Shown here: positions 1-10,664 of the stretch, piece by piece
Numbering within the stretch: position 1 is the first letter of the stretch
Layout: each line of letters starts with the position of its first letter
Source of the DNA: Mercurialis annua
Lineage: Eukaryota > Streptophyta > Magnoliopsida > Malpighiales > Euphorbiaceae
NCBI RefSeq assembly: GCF_937616625.2
Contig: NC_065575.1
Coordinates: forward strand, 9,245,501-9,309,500
Reading direction: 5' to 3'
DNA length: 64,000 bases
Program-made: the position numbers and the translations under genes
The notes under the pieces: model-generated
The model's database searches: none
What the model was told of the DNA's origin: nothing
What the model saw: only the letters and a program-made list of their open reading frames with translations

Positions 1-659
1 CCGGAAAACCACTTCCTCAAGCTAATGATGTCAATTTGTAGTTTTTAAATAGAAGGGAGAGAGATGTATTCTAGAGAGAGAATGAAATTTATTAACTTAT
101 CTCTCTTTCGTCCCGTTAAAATTTTAAAATAAAAATACATCTCGTTTTTTAATTAAAATAAACAAAAGGAACAATTCACTCCTTCAACTTACCATGAAAT
201 AAGATATTACTCCCTCTGTCCCCTCTGTCTCTAATTGATATGCAGTTTACGATAAACACGAATATTAAAAAAATTAGTTATCTTATTTAATATGAATAAA
301 GGATCATTTTACCCCTCAACATGTAACGAAGTATCAAAAAGTCCAAATTAGCGAAACCGTATCACTTTTATCCTGAACTTGTCAAAATTGGATCAACTAC
401 CTCTCTAACGTGACACCTTAATTGAAGAGTGAAATTTATAAAAATTATAATTAATTCTAATTAATTATATTTAACTCTAATTAATCTAACCTAATTAAAT
501 ATTTAACTTTAATTAACTTAACTTAATTAACCTAACCCCTAACCCCTAAACCAGTAAATTAATTATCTTTTTATTTTTCACCACCACCATCCTCCTCTAC
601 CACTAGCAACGACCGCCAAAAACCTATCAACCACCGCCTAAAATTCATCATCCAAAACC

Positions 660-905
660 CATCGAGCTTGGTCTCTGTGTTAGAGACGAACCCATCTGGC
701 TTCGTCTCTAATAGAGAGACGAGGCTTCGTCTCTGTGTTAAAGATGGGTCCGTCTCTACAAAGAGACGAGCTTCGTCTTTGCACAGAGACGACTTTCGTC
801 TCCATTAGAGACAAATCCATATGGTTTGTCACTTTTATAGAGACGAAACTCGTATATACAGAGATGAAGCTTGTCTCCGTCTCTGTTAGACAACTGCCCA
901 TCTCC
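660..905. repeat. Array of short inverted words (TCGTCTC / GAGACGA)
   Basis: The words cgtctct and agagacg alternate about a dozen times, separated by short variable spacers, so many overlapping small hairpins could form on either strand. The short open frames crossing it on both strands follow from the repeat and are not genes. It fills the centre of E1. Confidence 0.7.
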
Positions 906-1199
906 AGATCTAATTTTATTTTTTTGTAAAAAATACAAAAAAGATTTATGTTTTAGTTTTTGTTAATTTCATATATACAATTTTAAAATTAAAAGGATTA
1001 AATTGGTATTTTAAATTATTATATGTTAAGTTAAAAAAATCAAAAATATTTAGGATTGATATGAATTTTCGACCATCAAATACTACTTTAATTAAAAAAA
1101 AAACTATTAAAATACCAAAAAGTATGTTTCACTCTCTAGGATGAGAGTGAGGAGGAGGCTTTTTGATCTGATTTTTACAAGTTCAAGGTAAAAGTGATA

Positions 1200-1462
1200 C
1201 TCCCTCCGTCCCATTTAAAAAGGGACATATCTCATTTTTATTTGTCCCATTTAAGAAGGCCATATCGTGTTTTCTGTGCCAATTTATATGAATTTTCCTT
1301 TTTTACCCCCTTTTCTCTTTCCATAATTAATGACTATTAGTATATACACAAAATACAACACTATCATAAATAGGGGTAAAATAAGAAAACACTATAATAA
1401 TTAATGCTTTCTTAATCTATGTGAAAAAGTCATTTGCCCCTTCTTAAACGGGACGGAGGGAG
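1200..1462. mobile_element. Stowaway-type MITE nested in E1
   Basis: The ends are CTCCCTCCGTCCC and GGGACGGAGGGAG with TA on both outer sides (1198-1199 and 1463-1464), the hallmark of Stowaway (Tc1/mariner-derived) MITEs. It is 263 bp, AT-rich and non-coding. It interrupts the right arm of E1 and so inserted later. Confidence 0.92.
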
Positions 1463-1542
1463 TACTAATTTGCTAATTTGAATTTTTTTCATACTTCATT
1501 ACAAGTTGAGGGGGTAAAATAATCCTTTGTTTAAATTAATAT

Positions 1543-2459
1543 ATTAAGCACTTAATTATGATAACTTAACTTATTGTTTAAATTAATGTATTGAACACTT
1601 AATTGTTTAAAGTTGGTTTGATAATTCAAAAATATTAAACTTAACTTATTTAGTTAAGTTAAAACCCATTTAAAATAATAAGTCAAAAAATTTCACTTAT
1701 TTTTTTTGTTGAAAACTTTAAATTATCAATTATCAATTTTATTATGAAATATACTTTAATACTCTTATTATTTTCTATTATTATCCACAAATAAAAATAT
1801 TTTATCTCACATATATTAACGTTTTCTATTTTATTGAAAATCATAATGAGTGTATGTAGATCAACACTTAAAATTATAAATTATTATTTATTTATTATAA
1901 ATATTTTATTCTCTATGTTTATTTTTTTTGAAATCTATCGTATTTATTAATATTTTTGCTCTTAAATATTAGTTCAACTTCCTTTTGTGACACACGATAT
2001 TTATTATAAAATTCAAATGGCTTTTAAAAAATTTAAACATTAATATCTTATTTTGAAAACTCATTTTCAAAGTAAAAGGAAATATTATTATAATCTTCAA
2101 GGATTCATCAAAAATAAAATCTTCAAGGACTAATTATCGACATATGCAAATAAATTTTATGATATTTATTTATGATATATATAATATTTGTAATATTTTT
2201 TACATATTGTTTATTTTAAGGATTTAAATAATATATAATTGATACTTAATAATTTATAATTTGAATATTAGAGGTTTAATTTGTCAATATAATAATTTTC
2301 AGTAAATACTGTTATCAAACAGACTTATTTAATTCATTACTTAAAAAATCAGCAATTATTATTTTTAGCACTTATAATTCAGTATTTAATTTTCAGTTTT
2401 ATCAAATCCACCTTACTCCCATTTAATGTAGTAGGAACTTTTGTCTTTAATATCCTTTG
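1543..2459. other. AT-rich intergenic stretch
   Basis: Very AT-rich with homopolymer runs and no open frame of note. I see no gene, RNA gene or clear element in it. Confidence 0.6.
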
Positions 2460-2468
2460 TTTTACTTT

Positions 2469-2869
2469 GAGTAAATTACGTTAAGGTCTTTGAGGTATAT
2501 CATAATTAACAATTTGGTACCTCTTGTTTTAAAAGTGTATTCAATGGTCCCTCGGTTTTAATTCCGTTAACTAAGAGACCCTTCCGTTAATTTGAGAGAC
2601 TAAATCGTTTAACGGAACTAAAACTGAGGGACCAAATCGTCTAAAAGTGAGGTATCAGATCGTTAAAATAAAATTAAAAGTGAGGGACCAAACCGTTTAC
2701 GAAATTAAAGCTGGGGTACCAAATCGTTTGAAAGTAAAGGTCGAAAAAAAAAACGGAGTGGCCTAATAGTTAACGGAATTAAAACTGAGGGACCATTAAG
2801 TACTTCTGAAACAAGATGTATCAAACTGTTAATTATGATATACCTTAGGGAGCTCAAAATAATTTGCTC
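2469..2869. mobile_element. Mutator-type MITE with about 100-bp inverted arms
   Basis: The left arm (GAGTAAATTACG, then GGTATATCATAATTAAC) is matched in inverted form by the right arm ending TAATTTGCTC. The arms pair for about 100 bp. The 9-bp sequence TTTTACTTT occurs on both sides (2460-2468 and 2870-2878), a perfect Mutator-length target duplication. Nothing is encoded. The interior repeats 'gaggGACCaaatcgt'-like phrases. Confidence 0.85.
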
Positions 2870-2989
2870 TTTTACTTTTAATTAATTCTGCTATAACAAA
2901 TGAGGGTGTATATGACAATTTATTATTGTTGGACCAAGTCCGTTTGATCTCCTTAATTTTGACTTTGACAAATCAATTTAAAATTTCTA

Positions 2990-3655
2990 ATATTATTTAT
3001 TAGTGTATAGGAACCTACCAAAACTATCGTGGATCGATTCGAAGGCCTCAAGTGAGAATCAAAAATTTTGAACCTTTCAGATCCCGTAGGTTTTCGTGCC
3101 CGTGACAGTTGTGTGTCGCGGGCGTGACACAAGAGTCACGGGCATGACTTGTAGGGATAGCGGGCGTGACACATCCCAGGGTCTCATACTCAGTTTGATA
3201 CAGAAAATAACGGGCGTGACATGAGGGTGTCAAAAGTCGTTGGTTCCAACGGTTATATTCAAATCCCCCAACGGCTATAAAGCACACGGCAAGACCAGAC
3301 TGTACCACTTGTCCAGATCATGTGTCGCGGGCGTGACACAACTGTTTTCAGCAAAAAACTGTCTTTTCCTTCAAAGCCTTACAGAAATTTATTACCACAT
3401 TTATGTGGTTAGACACTCCAACATTGATAACAACTGTAAGTATTCATTTGTACTCTCTCTCTCTCTTATTAAATTATGCATCATTTATAGATTGATTTTT
3501 CTTTGTTGTTGATAATCAATTTTGATTTATCATTAGTGTTTGTAGGTTTGTGATTAGTCTTAGAAAATCACTTTGTGAGTTTGTGTTAAGCTCTAGAAAA
3601 ATACTTATTGTAATAGTTAGGTGTTAAGCTTAAGAAGAGAAGAGCAAGGGAATTT
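2990..3655. repeat. Cluster of CGGGCGTGAC motifs upstream of the copia remnant
   Basis: CGGGCGTGAC or a one-base variant occurs at 3119, 3139, 3161, 3211 and 3328. Two copies sit in the fully symmetric context GTGTCGCGGGCGTGACAC, and an inverted relative (gcccgtgac) occurs near 3097. The stretch lies directly before the gag remnant and may be the old 5' LTR or leader of that element. A CT-rich tract follows at about 3455-3470. Confidence 0.5.
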
Positions 3656-5890
3656 CTTTGAAGGCTAAGGCTTTTGAGACTAAGGTTGAAGAGGAGATCA
3701 ACTTGAGTGATGATGAGGATGATGAGAAAATGGTCTTAATGTCCAAGAAGGTTAGAGATTGGAAATTGAGGAAGAAGTCACAAGTTCAAAGATATGAGCA
3801 CAAAGGTTATTCTTCTAACTCCAAAAGACCATCTACTCCTAGAAAAGAGGTCTCAACTCCTATAAGAGATGCCACTTGCTATTGATGTGGAAAATTAGGT
3901 CATACTAAACCGGAATGCCGGCAAGGGGCTAAGAGGTCCTTCCAAAAGGACAAGAAGGGATTTGTAACTATATGGGTTAATGAGAGTGACTCTCAGTCCA
4001 ATGGAGAATATCAAGAGGAAGAAAGAGCCAATCTTTGTTTCATGTTCTCTACCCTTTTTTTCTTATGATGGTATAGGCATAGAAACACATGCTAATTCTT
4101 GTGAGATTGTTGTTATGAATAATGTTGCTAGTGTTAGCAATGTGTTGGTTGATAATTCTTTGTCTTTTGATGTTGATGATGAATTTTTTTTAAAAGGAAG
4201 CCTCTTCGGCTAAAATTGAGTGCTCAATTTGAAGTAAGAAATTCAAGACTTAAAGTACTCTTTAGAATATATCCCTAAACAAGATGTCTATATCTTGCTT
4301 CGGGAAAATGAAAAACTAAAGAGTGAAATTCTTTCTCTAAATAGCTTTATCTCAAAATTTCAAAAATGGAAGGAGTTTTTGTATAATCTTCTTGATTTTC
4401 AAATAAACACAGCTATAAAATTTTGGCTGGCTATAGTCACAACCCTTCTAACTTAAATTTGACTACTTTTGTGAAGACTTCTTCACCTCAAACTTTTTCC
4501 ATAAAAGTTTAGCCTACTTTGATCAAACCAAAAGGGGTGAAGAATGGGCAATGCTCAAACTCCCAAGGCTGAGCCATTTTTGGCTTCTAAGCCTAAGAAA
4601 AAGGTGGGTACAAGACCCCTTAGACATGCCTCCCAATATAACCACAAATGGGAGAAGAGAAGCATGAAAAAGAATCATTCATATCCTTATGCTCATTCCC
4701 ATACCCATGTACATGAATACACATATGATCATTTTTTTTGCACATTTCTATGCTCATACTTGTGAGGCTCCTAGAGCTAAGACTTACCCAAGAAATGCTC
4801 ACATGTCCTATATAATTCAATGTATATATTGTATGAGATTTAGTCATAAAATGTGGAATTCTATGTGAGGAAAGACCAATTGATATTGATTCCATTGAAC
4901 TATTGTACTCCTAACTTTTAAGGACCCAAAGCATTTTAGGTACCTAAATCTTGAGTTTGTTTCCTCTAGGTGCTAAAGGAGGCCGTTTCGCATAAAATCA
5001 AATGGTATGTTGATAGCGGTAACTCAAGGCACATGACCGACCACATCTCCAACTTCACTCATTTGGAGCGTAAAAACTTGGAAAGTGTCACCTTCGGGGA
5101 TGATGACAAAGGTCAAGTTGTGGGGATATACAAGATAGGTAACTCTTCTTCTCCTTCTATAGAAAATGTGTGGCTTGTTAATGGTATAGAACATAACCTT
5201 TTAAGTGTAAGTCAATTATGTGATAAGGGCTATAATATGACTTTCGATTTCAAGGCGTGTTATGTTATCCAACCAATGGATAATGCGGTAGTCTTCAAGG
5301 AATCCGGAAGTAAAATATTTAGATATGCTTGAGAACCGAGATGGAAAGTGTTTACTATCACGTGGCGATGAGTCTTGATTGTGGCACCGAAAACTTGGTC
5401 ATGCTAACTTAGATCTTTTAAATGAGGTAAGCAATGATGAACTTGTCAAAGGTTCGCCCAAGCTAAATTTTTCAAAAGATAGAGTGTGTGGATCTTGTCA
5501 AATGGGAAAACAACACAAGTCTTATTTTAATGTTAAAATTGTTGTTTCAACTTGTAGACCATTACAATTACTTTACATGAACTTATGTGGACCTATGAGA
5601 GTTACTAGCTTGTGTGGCATGCACTATGCATTTGTTATACACTTGAAAGCTTGGCCTAGCTCTAATGATATGTGTATGAGGTTGAGGGTTCGACCCTCAA
5701 CACTCACGAGTAGTGTGCCTATTTAAAATATGTCTAACATTAACTCCCGCTAACAATTAGAATAAGTTACCTTTGACAAAAAAAACTATACATTTATTAT
5801 TGTTAATGATTATTCTATATTCATTTAAGTTATATTCTTAACTTATAAGAATGATGCCTTTGATACTTTTAAAAGTCTTATAAAACTATT
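3655..5890 (+). pseudogene. Decayed Ty1/copia retrotransposon (gag, protease, start of integrase)
   Basis: In order on the plus strand: a gag tail with a CCHC zinc knuckle at about 3874-3920, broken by an in-frame TGA between its first two cysteines; an acidic region to 4213; a protease at 4970-5332 with the copia active-site phrase DSGNSRHMTD; then from 5379 the GAG-pre-integrase motif WHRKLGHANL and zinc-binding cysteines (CGSCQMGKQH). The integrase core starts near 5570, is split by a SINE, and resumes at 5785 with the catalytic-Asp region (NDYS) and NDAFDTFKSLIKLF, already carrying a stop. Reverse transcriptase and RNase H are absent. Several stops and shifts show it is dead and old. Confidence 0.9.
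5639..5784 (+). mobile_element. tRNA-derived SINE inserted in the copia integrase
   Basis: An internal RNA polymerase III promoter is visible: an A-box-like TGGCCTAGCTC near 5652 and a good B box GGTTCGACCC near 5688. The element ends in TTTGACAAAAAAAA. The 16-bp flanks actatgcatttgttat (5623-5638) and actatacatttattat (5785-5800) match at 14 of 16 positions, and the copia integrase frame stops at the left flank and resumes at the right. The insertion is therefore clean. It is 146 bp and non-coding. Confidence 0.8.
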
Positions 5891-6075
5891 TTTAATAAAT
5901 TTTTAATTTAATTATTATTTGATATTTTTTATTTATATTTTCTATAAATAAAATAATTTAATCCTAATTAATTATTATTTTAATTATTATTTGATATTTA
6001 ATATTTTAATATAATTTATAATAGAAATATTTAAATATAAATATAATGCTTTTGACCTATAATAAATATAAATTA

Positions 6076-6358
6076 CTCCCTCCGTCCCAATTGAGTTGTC
6101 CACTTTGAGAAATTTTTTTGTCCCAAAACTCTTGTCCACTTTCAAAAAGTAATTAACTTTTACACTCAATTTTTCTATATTACCCCTATAAAAGATCCAC
6201 TAATAAGTAAATTAAAAGTAAATAGTAAGTGGACCCTATATTAAATAGGGATATGACAAGAAAAGTAAGAAAAAGTTTACAAAACCTATAAACAATAATT
6301 GATTTTCTTAAACTGTTTGATAAAGGCAAAGTGTACAACTCTATTGGGACGGAGGGAG
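6076..6358. mobile_element. Stowaway-type MITE
   Basis: The ends are CTCCCTCCGTCCC and GGGACGGAGGGAG, with TA flanks at 6074-6075 and 6359-6360. It is 283 bp and AT-rich. It belongs to the same superfamily as the copy at 1200, but the interior differs (cccAATTGAGTTGTCCAC), so it is a different family. Confidence 0.93.
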
Positions 6359-6459
6359 TAGTATTTAATGAGTCATACTGCGAGACATATATAAAACACG
6401 TAAAGCAAAATTAATTTCTTTTAAAAAGCTAAATAATATATTTATAGATGCGATTTTTT

Positions 6460-6799
6460 AGGCTTAATACATAGTTTGACCTCTGAACTTGTACCTTTTT
6501 ACCCATCTAACCCCTAAACTTAACGTCTCACCTATCGAACCTATGAACTTGTTAAATAATCCGATTTGACCCCTGAACTTTATAAATATGCAAATATTGA
6601 ACCCTTCGTGTCCACCTGTCACTTGAAACGTTCTAGAAGAAATTGTGTACGGATGGGTTCAATGTTTACGTATTTATCAAGTTCGGGGGTCAAATCGGTT
6701 TATTTAACAAGTTCAGGGGTTCAATAGGTGAGACGTTAAGTTTGGAGGTTATATGGTTAAAAGGGTACAAGTTCAGGGGTCAAACTATTTATTAAGCCT
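6460..6799. mobile_element. Nearly fully palindromic MITE with 8-bp target duplication
   Basis: The 340-bp element begins AGGCTTAATACATAG and ends in its near-complement (...CTATTTATTAAGCCT). The inverted arms cover almost the whole length around a short centre near 6620. GATTTTTT flanks it on both sides (6452-6459 and 6800-6807), an 8-bp duplication as made by hAT-type transposases. Nothing is encoded. A transcript would fold into one long hairpin. Confidence 0.8.
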
Positions 6800-6807
6800 G
6801 ATTTTTT

Positions 6808-7390
6808 ATATACTTTTACAAAGTATCATGTGTTTTATTATAGACCATCTAATTCTGTCTATTTAAAACACTAATGTTAGAGGCTTATAGCTCCTACCAG
6901 GACACAAACTATGCGCCACCACCTAAAAAATTAGAAAAAATATCAGAACAGACCATGAGACATGATGGTGGTGACGTAATTTAAAGTGGGGCCTAGAGGG
7001 AGCAAAATCTTACGTGGGCCCTGTAAGAGTGGGAAAGGCTGACACGTGTTCAGTAGTACCTTACTGATGCAGTACTAGGGTGCAATAATGTAATTTGTGG
7101 GCTGCTTTGTTGAAGCTAGCTGTCTTAAAAATCTGCATATGAGGGGATTATTATATAGTACAGGCATTGCTCCAGTCCAACAATGGACATTTGCATTTTT
7201 TTATATAAATTCCACACCGGCTATTTTAAAAATGTTTCGTTCTAAAAATTAGAAAAGTATTTATTATGATAAATACTATTATTCTATTTTTATTAATGGT
7301 AGTTGGACTTTTAAAAAAATTGATTAACGTTATTAAAAGGTAGTATTTTAAAATGAAAATGTGACCGTTAGTTATTAGTAAAAATTAGTA
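6808..7390. other. Intergenic, no feature recognised
   Basis: Mixed-composition sequence without a convincing open frame. The part from about 6900 to 7160 is less AT-rich than its surroundings, but I cannot assign it to a gene or element. Confidence 0.4.
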
Positions 7391-7398
7391 GGAATTAG

Positions 7399-7621
7399 CA
7401 GTGGCGGAACCAGAAATCCAACTTAAAAAATTCGAAAATTTCACGTTCGGCTAATAAAAAAGTCAAACGGCTATAATGTAAATCTGTAAATTTTCTGTTG
7501 TAGGAGACGGTTAAACACATGTAGGGGCAGATTGTAAAGAACTCCAAAATTTTATTTTTTTATTTTTTTCGGTGAGAATGATCGGCCGATCCTCTTCGAC
7601 CCTTTTTAGTTTTGCCCCCTG
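7399..7621. mobile_element. hAT-type MITE (CAGTGGCGGAACCAG family, copy 1)
   Basis: Starts CAGTGGCGGAACCAG and ends GCCCCCTG. The interior carries the diagnostic GATCGGCCGATCCTC and AGGGGCAG segments also found in the intact copy at 47547. Flanks ggaattag and aaaattag agree at 6 of 8 bases, a decayed 8-bp duplication. Confidence 0.7.
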
Positions 7622-7629
7622 AAAATTAG

Positions 7630-8624
7630 TATGCATTCTTTAAATTTAAATTAGATAAATTACGGCTTGAGGAGAATCGGGGATTTGAGTTTGTTCAATT
7701 TTTTATTTCAAGTTAAAGAGACAAAATAAGATTTTATAAATTTAATCAGTTTAATAATTTTTTATTTTTTTTTATATAATAACTCGGAATTTTTTATATG
7801 TAATGGAACTGAATTGATTTCCAGTCAAACCAACTACCATTGATTCGCAATGCAACCGATTGGCCTGTCCGAATCTGTTCTTAAAATACTGACTACACGA
7901 TTAATGCTTAATTTAGCATTAGACTATTATTTTATGAGATGAATATTGTTTTGACTATACAATTGATGAATTTATGGCTACAACTGAGGGTTATACCTAC
8001 AATTTTGACGGGTCGCTCATTTTTAGGGTTTTGTAAAAGTAATTGAACATTAAAAACAAGCAAAAGATGCAACCATAATCTCTAAATATAAGTTTTTTTT
8101 TTTCAACTCTAAATATAAGTTATAATATTGCTATTGGCCAACTAATTCAACTGATCTTATTTTCTAAATATATATAATTAGGGAGTAATATATAATGCTA
8201 AGCACAAAAACTTTACTCTATTTAGATTTGTTTTCGATATTTTGAAAAAGATGTAGACCAGGTATACCATGTTATCCGTAATCTAGCCAATTATATTATA
8301 ACACGTCATTAAAATAGCGACATTATCGTAATTTTATTTGTTATTTTTTTACTCCTTTTAATAGTGATATTATAATAATACTATTATTTTAATAACATAT
8401 TATAATATGATTGGTTTAATTCACATATGACGTATTAGACTGAGTCTATTTAAAAATTTCTCTTAAAAATATCATTTTCAATTTTATGTTAAGATAAATA
8501 AAGTATTATTTTCTACATCATTAGAAATTACTAATTAAGATGGATACCTCTTCTATTTTCAAGAAAATATTTATTTAAATTTAATAGAAAATAACTGAAA
8601 TTTGGTAGAGATAGATCAAAAGAA
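7630..8624. other. AT-rich intergenic stretch
   Basis: About 1 kb of AT-rich DNA with no supported gene or bounded repeat. Confidence 0.5.
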
Positions 8625-8637
8625 AATTAATGAGGAT

Positions 8638-8745
8638 TTTTTTTTTGATAATTGGGGAAAGGGGGAGCGTTTGTGGGAGAAATTGAATCCACGACCTTGA
8701 TAGTTTGATATCCAGTGCTTATATCATTTGAGTTACAGCTCGTTG
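8638..8745 (-). mobile_element. tRNA-derived SINE (minus strand)
   Basis: On the minus strand it begins near GAGCTGTAACTC, reads an A box, GATATAAGCACTGG and a B box (GGATTCAATTTC), and ends in an A run (the T run at 8638-8646). The plus-strand sequence aattaatgaggat (8625-8637) is matched by aattaatgaagat at 25954-25966, beyond retrotransposon A. The SINE's target duplication is therefore now split over 17 kb, which shows that A inserted later into its edge. Confidence 0.75.
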
Positions 8746-8750
8746 GTAAT

Positions 8751-9345
8751 TGATGGAGTCTGCCTTCTGAACCGGTGAGTAAGACCTGCAAAACAGGGTA
8801 GAAGCTAACCGGACGGTGGTTGTCCGATTAACTCTCCGATGCTAAAGTCAGTTTAGAGCTTTGAGCAGCGTTTTGTGTATATGAATGTAATTGTGATTCT
8901 AGGCATACCTCGTGCTCCTTTAATAGTAGTCGAATATACCTAGTAGAGTTGTATTAGGCAGGTGAATCCTACTTTGTAGGGATTCGGCGATATCGTAGGG
9001 ATTCTCCTGATTTGTCGTGATCTACCTTAATCTGATAAGAGTCCTATTTAGGAACGTCTTCCTAAATAGTCTTATCTTCCTAAAGTAGAGCTTATCCTTC
9101 CATATATAGTGTTTGTGTCTGAATAGGACAATACTTCCATTCTTAGTCGATTACCCGAATCTCGGACCTAACGCGCTTTGGGCAGATCATGTGGGATTCG
9201 GTCTTCATTAGCATATCACCGAATCTTAAGGGATTCGGCGTCTCTTCCATATCTTCGGATCTTCAGGGAGAGTCCGGTATCATCTGAGAGTGGATCTCCT
9301 GTGACTCGGCTCCATTATATTTACTGTAGGATTCGGTATCCATCA
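8751..9345 (-). repeat. 3' LTR of element A
   Basis: 595 bp, TGATGG...CCATCA, next to a polypurine tract on its inner side. It carries an extra 18 bp near 9075 relative to the other LTR, made by a local repeat of CTTCCTAA. Confidence 0.95.
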
Positions 9346-9360
9346 TTAGCCCCCCCGCAA
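9346..9360 (-). other. Polypurine tract of element A
   Basis: The plus strand TTAGCCCCCCC reads GGGGGGGCTAA on the minus strand, directly before the 3' LTR. This is the expected plus-strand primer position and fixes the element's orientation. Confidence 0.8.
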
Positions 9361-9629
9361 GTGAGCTGAAGTAATTGGTATTCATGCCTTAGTGGATTTT
9401 AGATCTTTTGGAGCTGAGTCCTATTATACGGGCGAGTCGCTTTGTATTCCGGGCGAGTCATTTCATATATTTGTGGGTGACGTTTCTTCTTGAGTAAGAT
9501 TCTGCGTTGCCACGTGTTGTCTATCAGTAGAGGGTTGTGACTGGATGAAGGACAAGTGTCTTCGAGCGCTATTAGTTGGTCCTTATTTGTAATTATGGGA
9601 TCTCGTCTTTTCAGTTTCTTTGGTTTAGG

Positions 9630-9638
9630 CTATATAAT
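9630..9638 (+). promoter_or_regulatory. Candidate TATA box for the antisense gene of element A
   Basis: CTATATAAT lies about 330 bp before the first ATG of the antisense frame, followed by a CT-rich leader typical of plant 5' untranslated regions. Position and composition are the only evidence. Confidence 0.4.
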
Positions 9639-9965
9639 TGCTCATTTTCCTTCATTTTCCTTCTTCTTCTATCTTTGCTCTTTATGCAACTGTCAAAAAC
9701 AAATTTCTTCAAGCTTTCTGTGGGTTTCCTCCTTCTGCTTTCAAGATTCCTCGTTTTCAAGTTGCTCTTTATCTTTCTTTCGATCCTGCGTATTTGCTTG
9801 CGAGGTATTTTACCTTTTCGCTAATTTGGTTTCTTGGTAGTTCTTTGCAGTTTTGATTTTGTTCTTCTTGTTCTTCTTGTTCTTCGTCTTTTCCTTTCTT
9901 TTGATCTTTTAGAATTTTAATTTCACCATCACTCCGTGTTTCCCCCCTATTTTAAAATTTTTAAA

Positions 9966-10664
9966 ATGTCAGAAGTAACCGAGGGGGCGAAGGGTGCTCG
10001 TGACGAGCTAGAATATACCCGGAGCTCCTTGTCAAGAGAACAGATACTTGGTTATGCCGAGGAATTTGGTTTTCCTGGGTCATATGTTATTCTGAGGCCT
10101 GGAAAATTGTATCGGGCGAATCATAGCACCGATTCGCCTTCCAAGATAGTAATTTTTCATGAGCAGCTTTTAGCGGGTCTTAGGTTTCCCTTAGAGTCTT
10201 TAATCGTAGAGGTCTGTCATAATTTAGGTGTTCCTTTGGGTCAACTTCATCCGAACGCGATTCGCCTTCTTTGTTCTTTTATGGAATCGTGTAGGGTTCG
10301 GATGCAGGAGCCTTCGCTTGCTCTTTTTAATTATTTTTATGTTTTCGCCCGCCGAAAGGGTGAGGAATTTATTTTTACGGGTGGTCGACCGAATCGGTCT
10401 CTTTTTAGTCTTCCGTCTTCTTTGAAGGGTTGGACCCCCAAGTTTTTCTTGGTTCAACATTCCTCTTTTTCTTCTTTTTTGCGGAGTTTTACTTCTAGTA
10501 AGGTTTCGCTTACTGATGTACCTGATCTGACTGATGGGGAGAGGGACTTCGCCTTGTCTTTGTTGTCGGATTGTCGTTTTGATAAGCCCAAGTACAGCGT
10601 TCTTTTAGAACGATATTTAAGTCGCCGTGAAATACTTTTGGCGGGTCTTCCCTTAGAAGGTATT
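9966..10664 (+). CDS. Antisense gene of element A, N-terminal part (putative gypsy-type transposon domain)
   Basis: An open frame of about 231 codons from the ATG at 9966 runs to the point where element B inserted; the frame's last few codons before its stop lie in B's LTR. It resembles the plant domain annotated 'putative gypsy-type transposon / transposase-28'. Recognisable features are the segment FPLESLIVEVCHNLGVPLGQLHPN near residues 75-100 (given as FPLESLIVEVCHNLG, then VPLGQLHPN) and the aromatic GWTPKFFLVQ near residue 156. Function is unproven; additional antisense frames are a known trait of Tat-lineage elements. The start is chosen because a CT-rich leader precedes it and no upstream ATG joins it with similarity. 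It continues beyond B at 19964. Confidence 0.75.

Larger units (their letters stand above)
294..1532. mobile_element. Mutator-type MITE with palindromic-word centre (copy E1)
   Basis: Long terminal inverted repeats bound this element. The left arm begins GAATAAAGGATC and the right arm ends AATCCTTTGTTT; the arms continue to match for about 70 bp with gaps. The flanks tatttaatat (284-293) and aaattaatat (1533-1542) agree at 8 of 10 bases, which fits a decayed 9-10 bp Mutator-type duplication. No transposase is encoded. The centre (about 660-900) is an array of GAGACGA/TCGTCTC words, and a Stowaway MITE is nested in the right arm. Copies at 28168 and 56150 share the end sequences and have perfect 10-bp duplications. 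Confidence 0.75.

Noticed and set aside
205..245. CTCCCTCTGTCCC-like sequence that could be a Stowaway end
   Set aside because: No partner end with TA flank was found nearby; too short to call as an element.
680..938. Overlapping 60-73 codon frames on both strands
   Set aside because: By-products of the TCGTCTC/GAGACGA array in E1.
8690..8745. tRNA-like A and B boxes
   Set aside because: No cloverleaf can be folded, and the segment ends in an A run with target duplication, so it is a SINE and not a tRNA gene. The same applies to 5650-5700.
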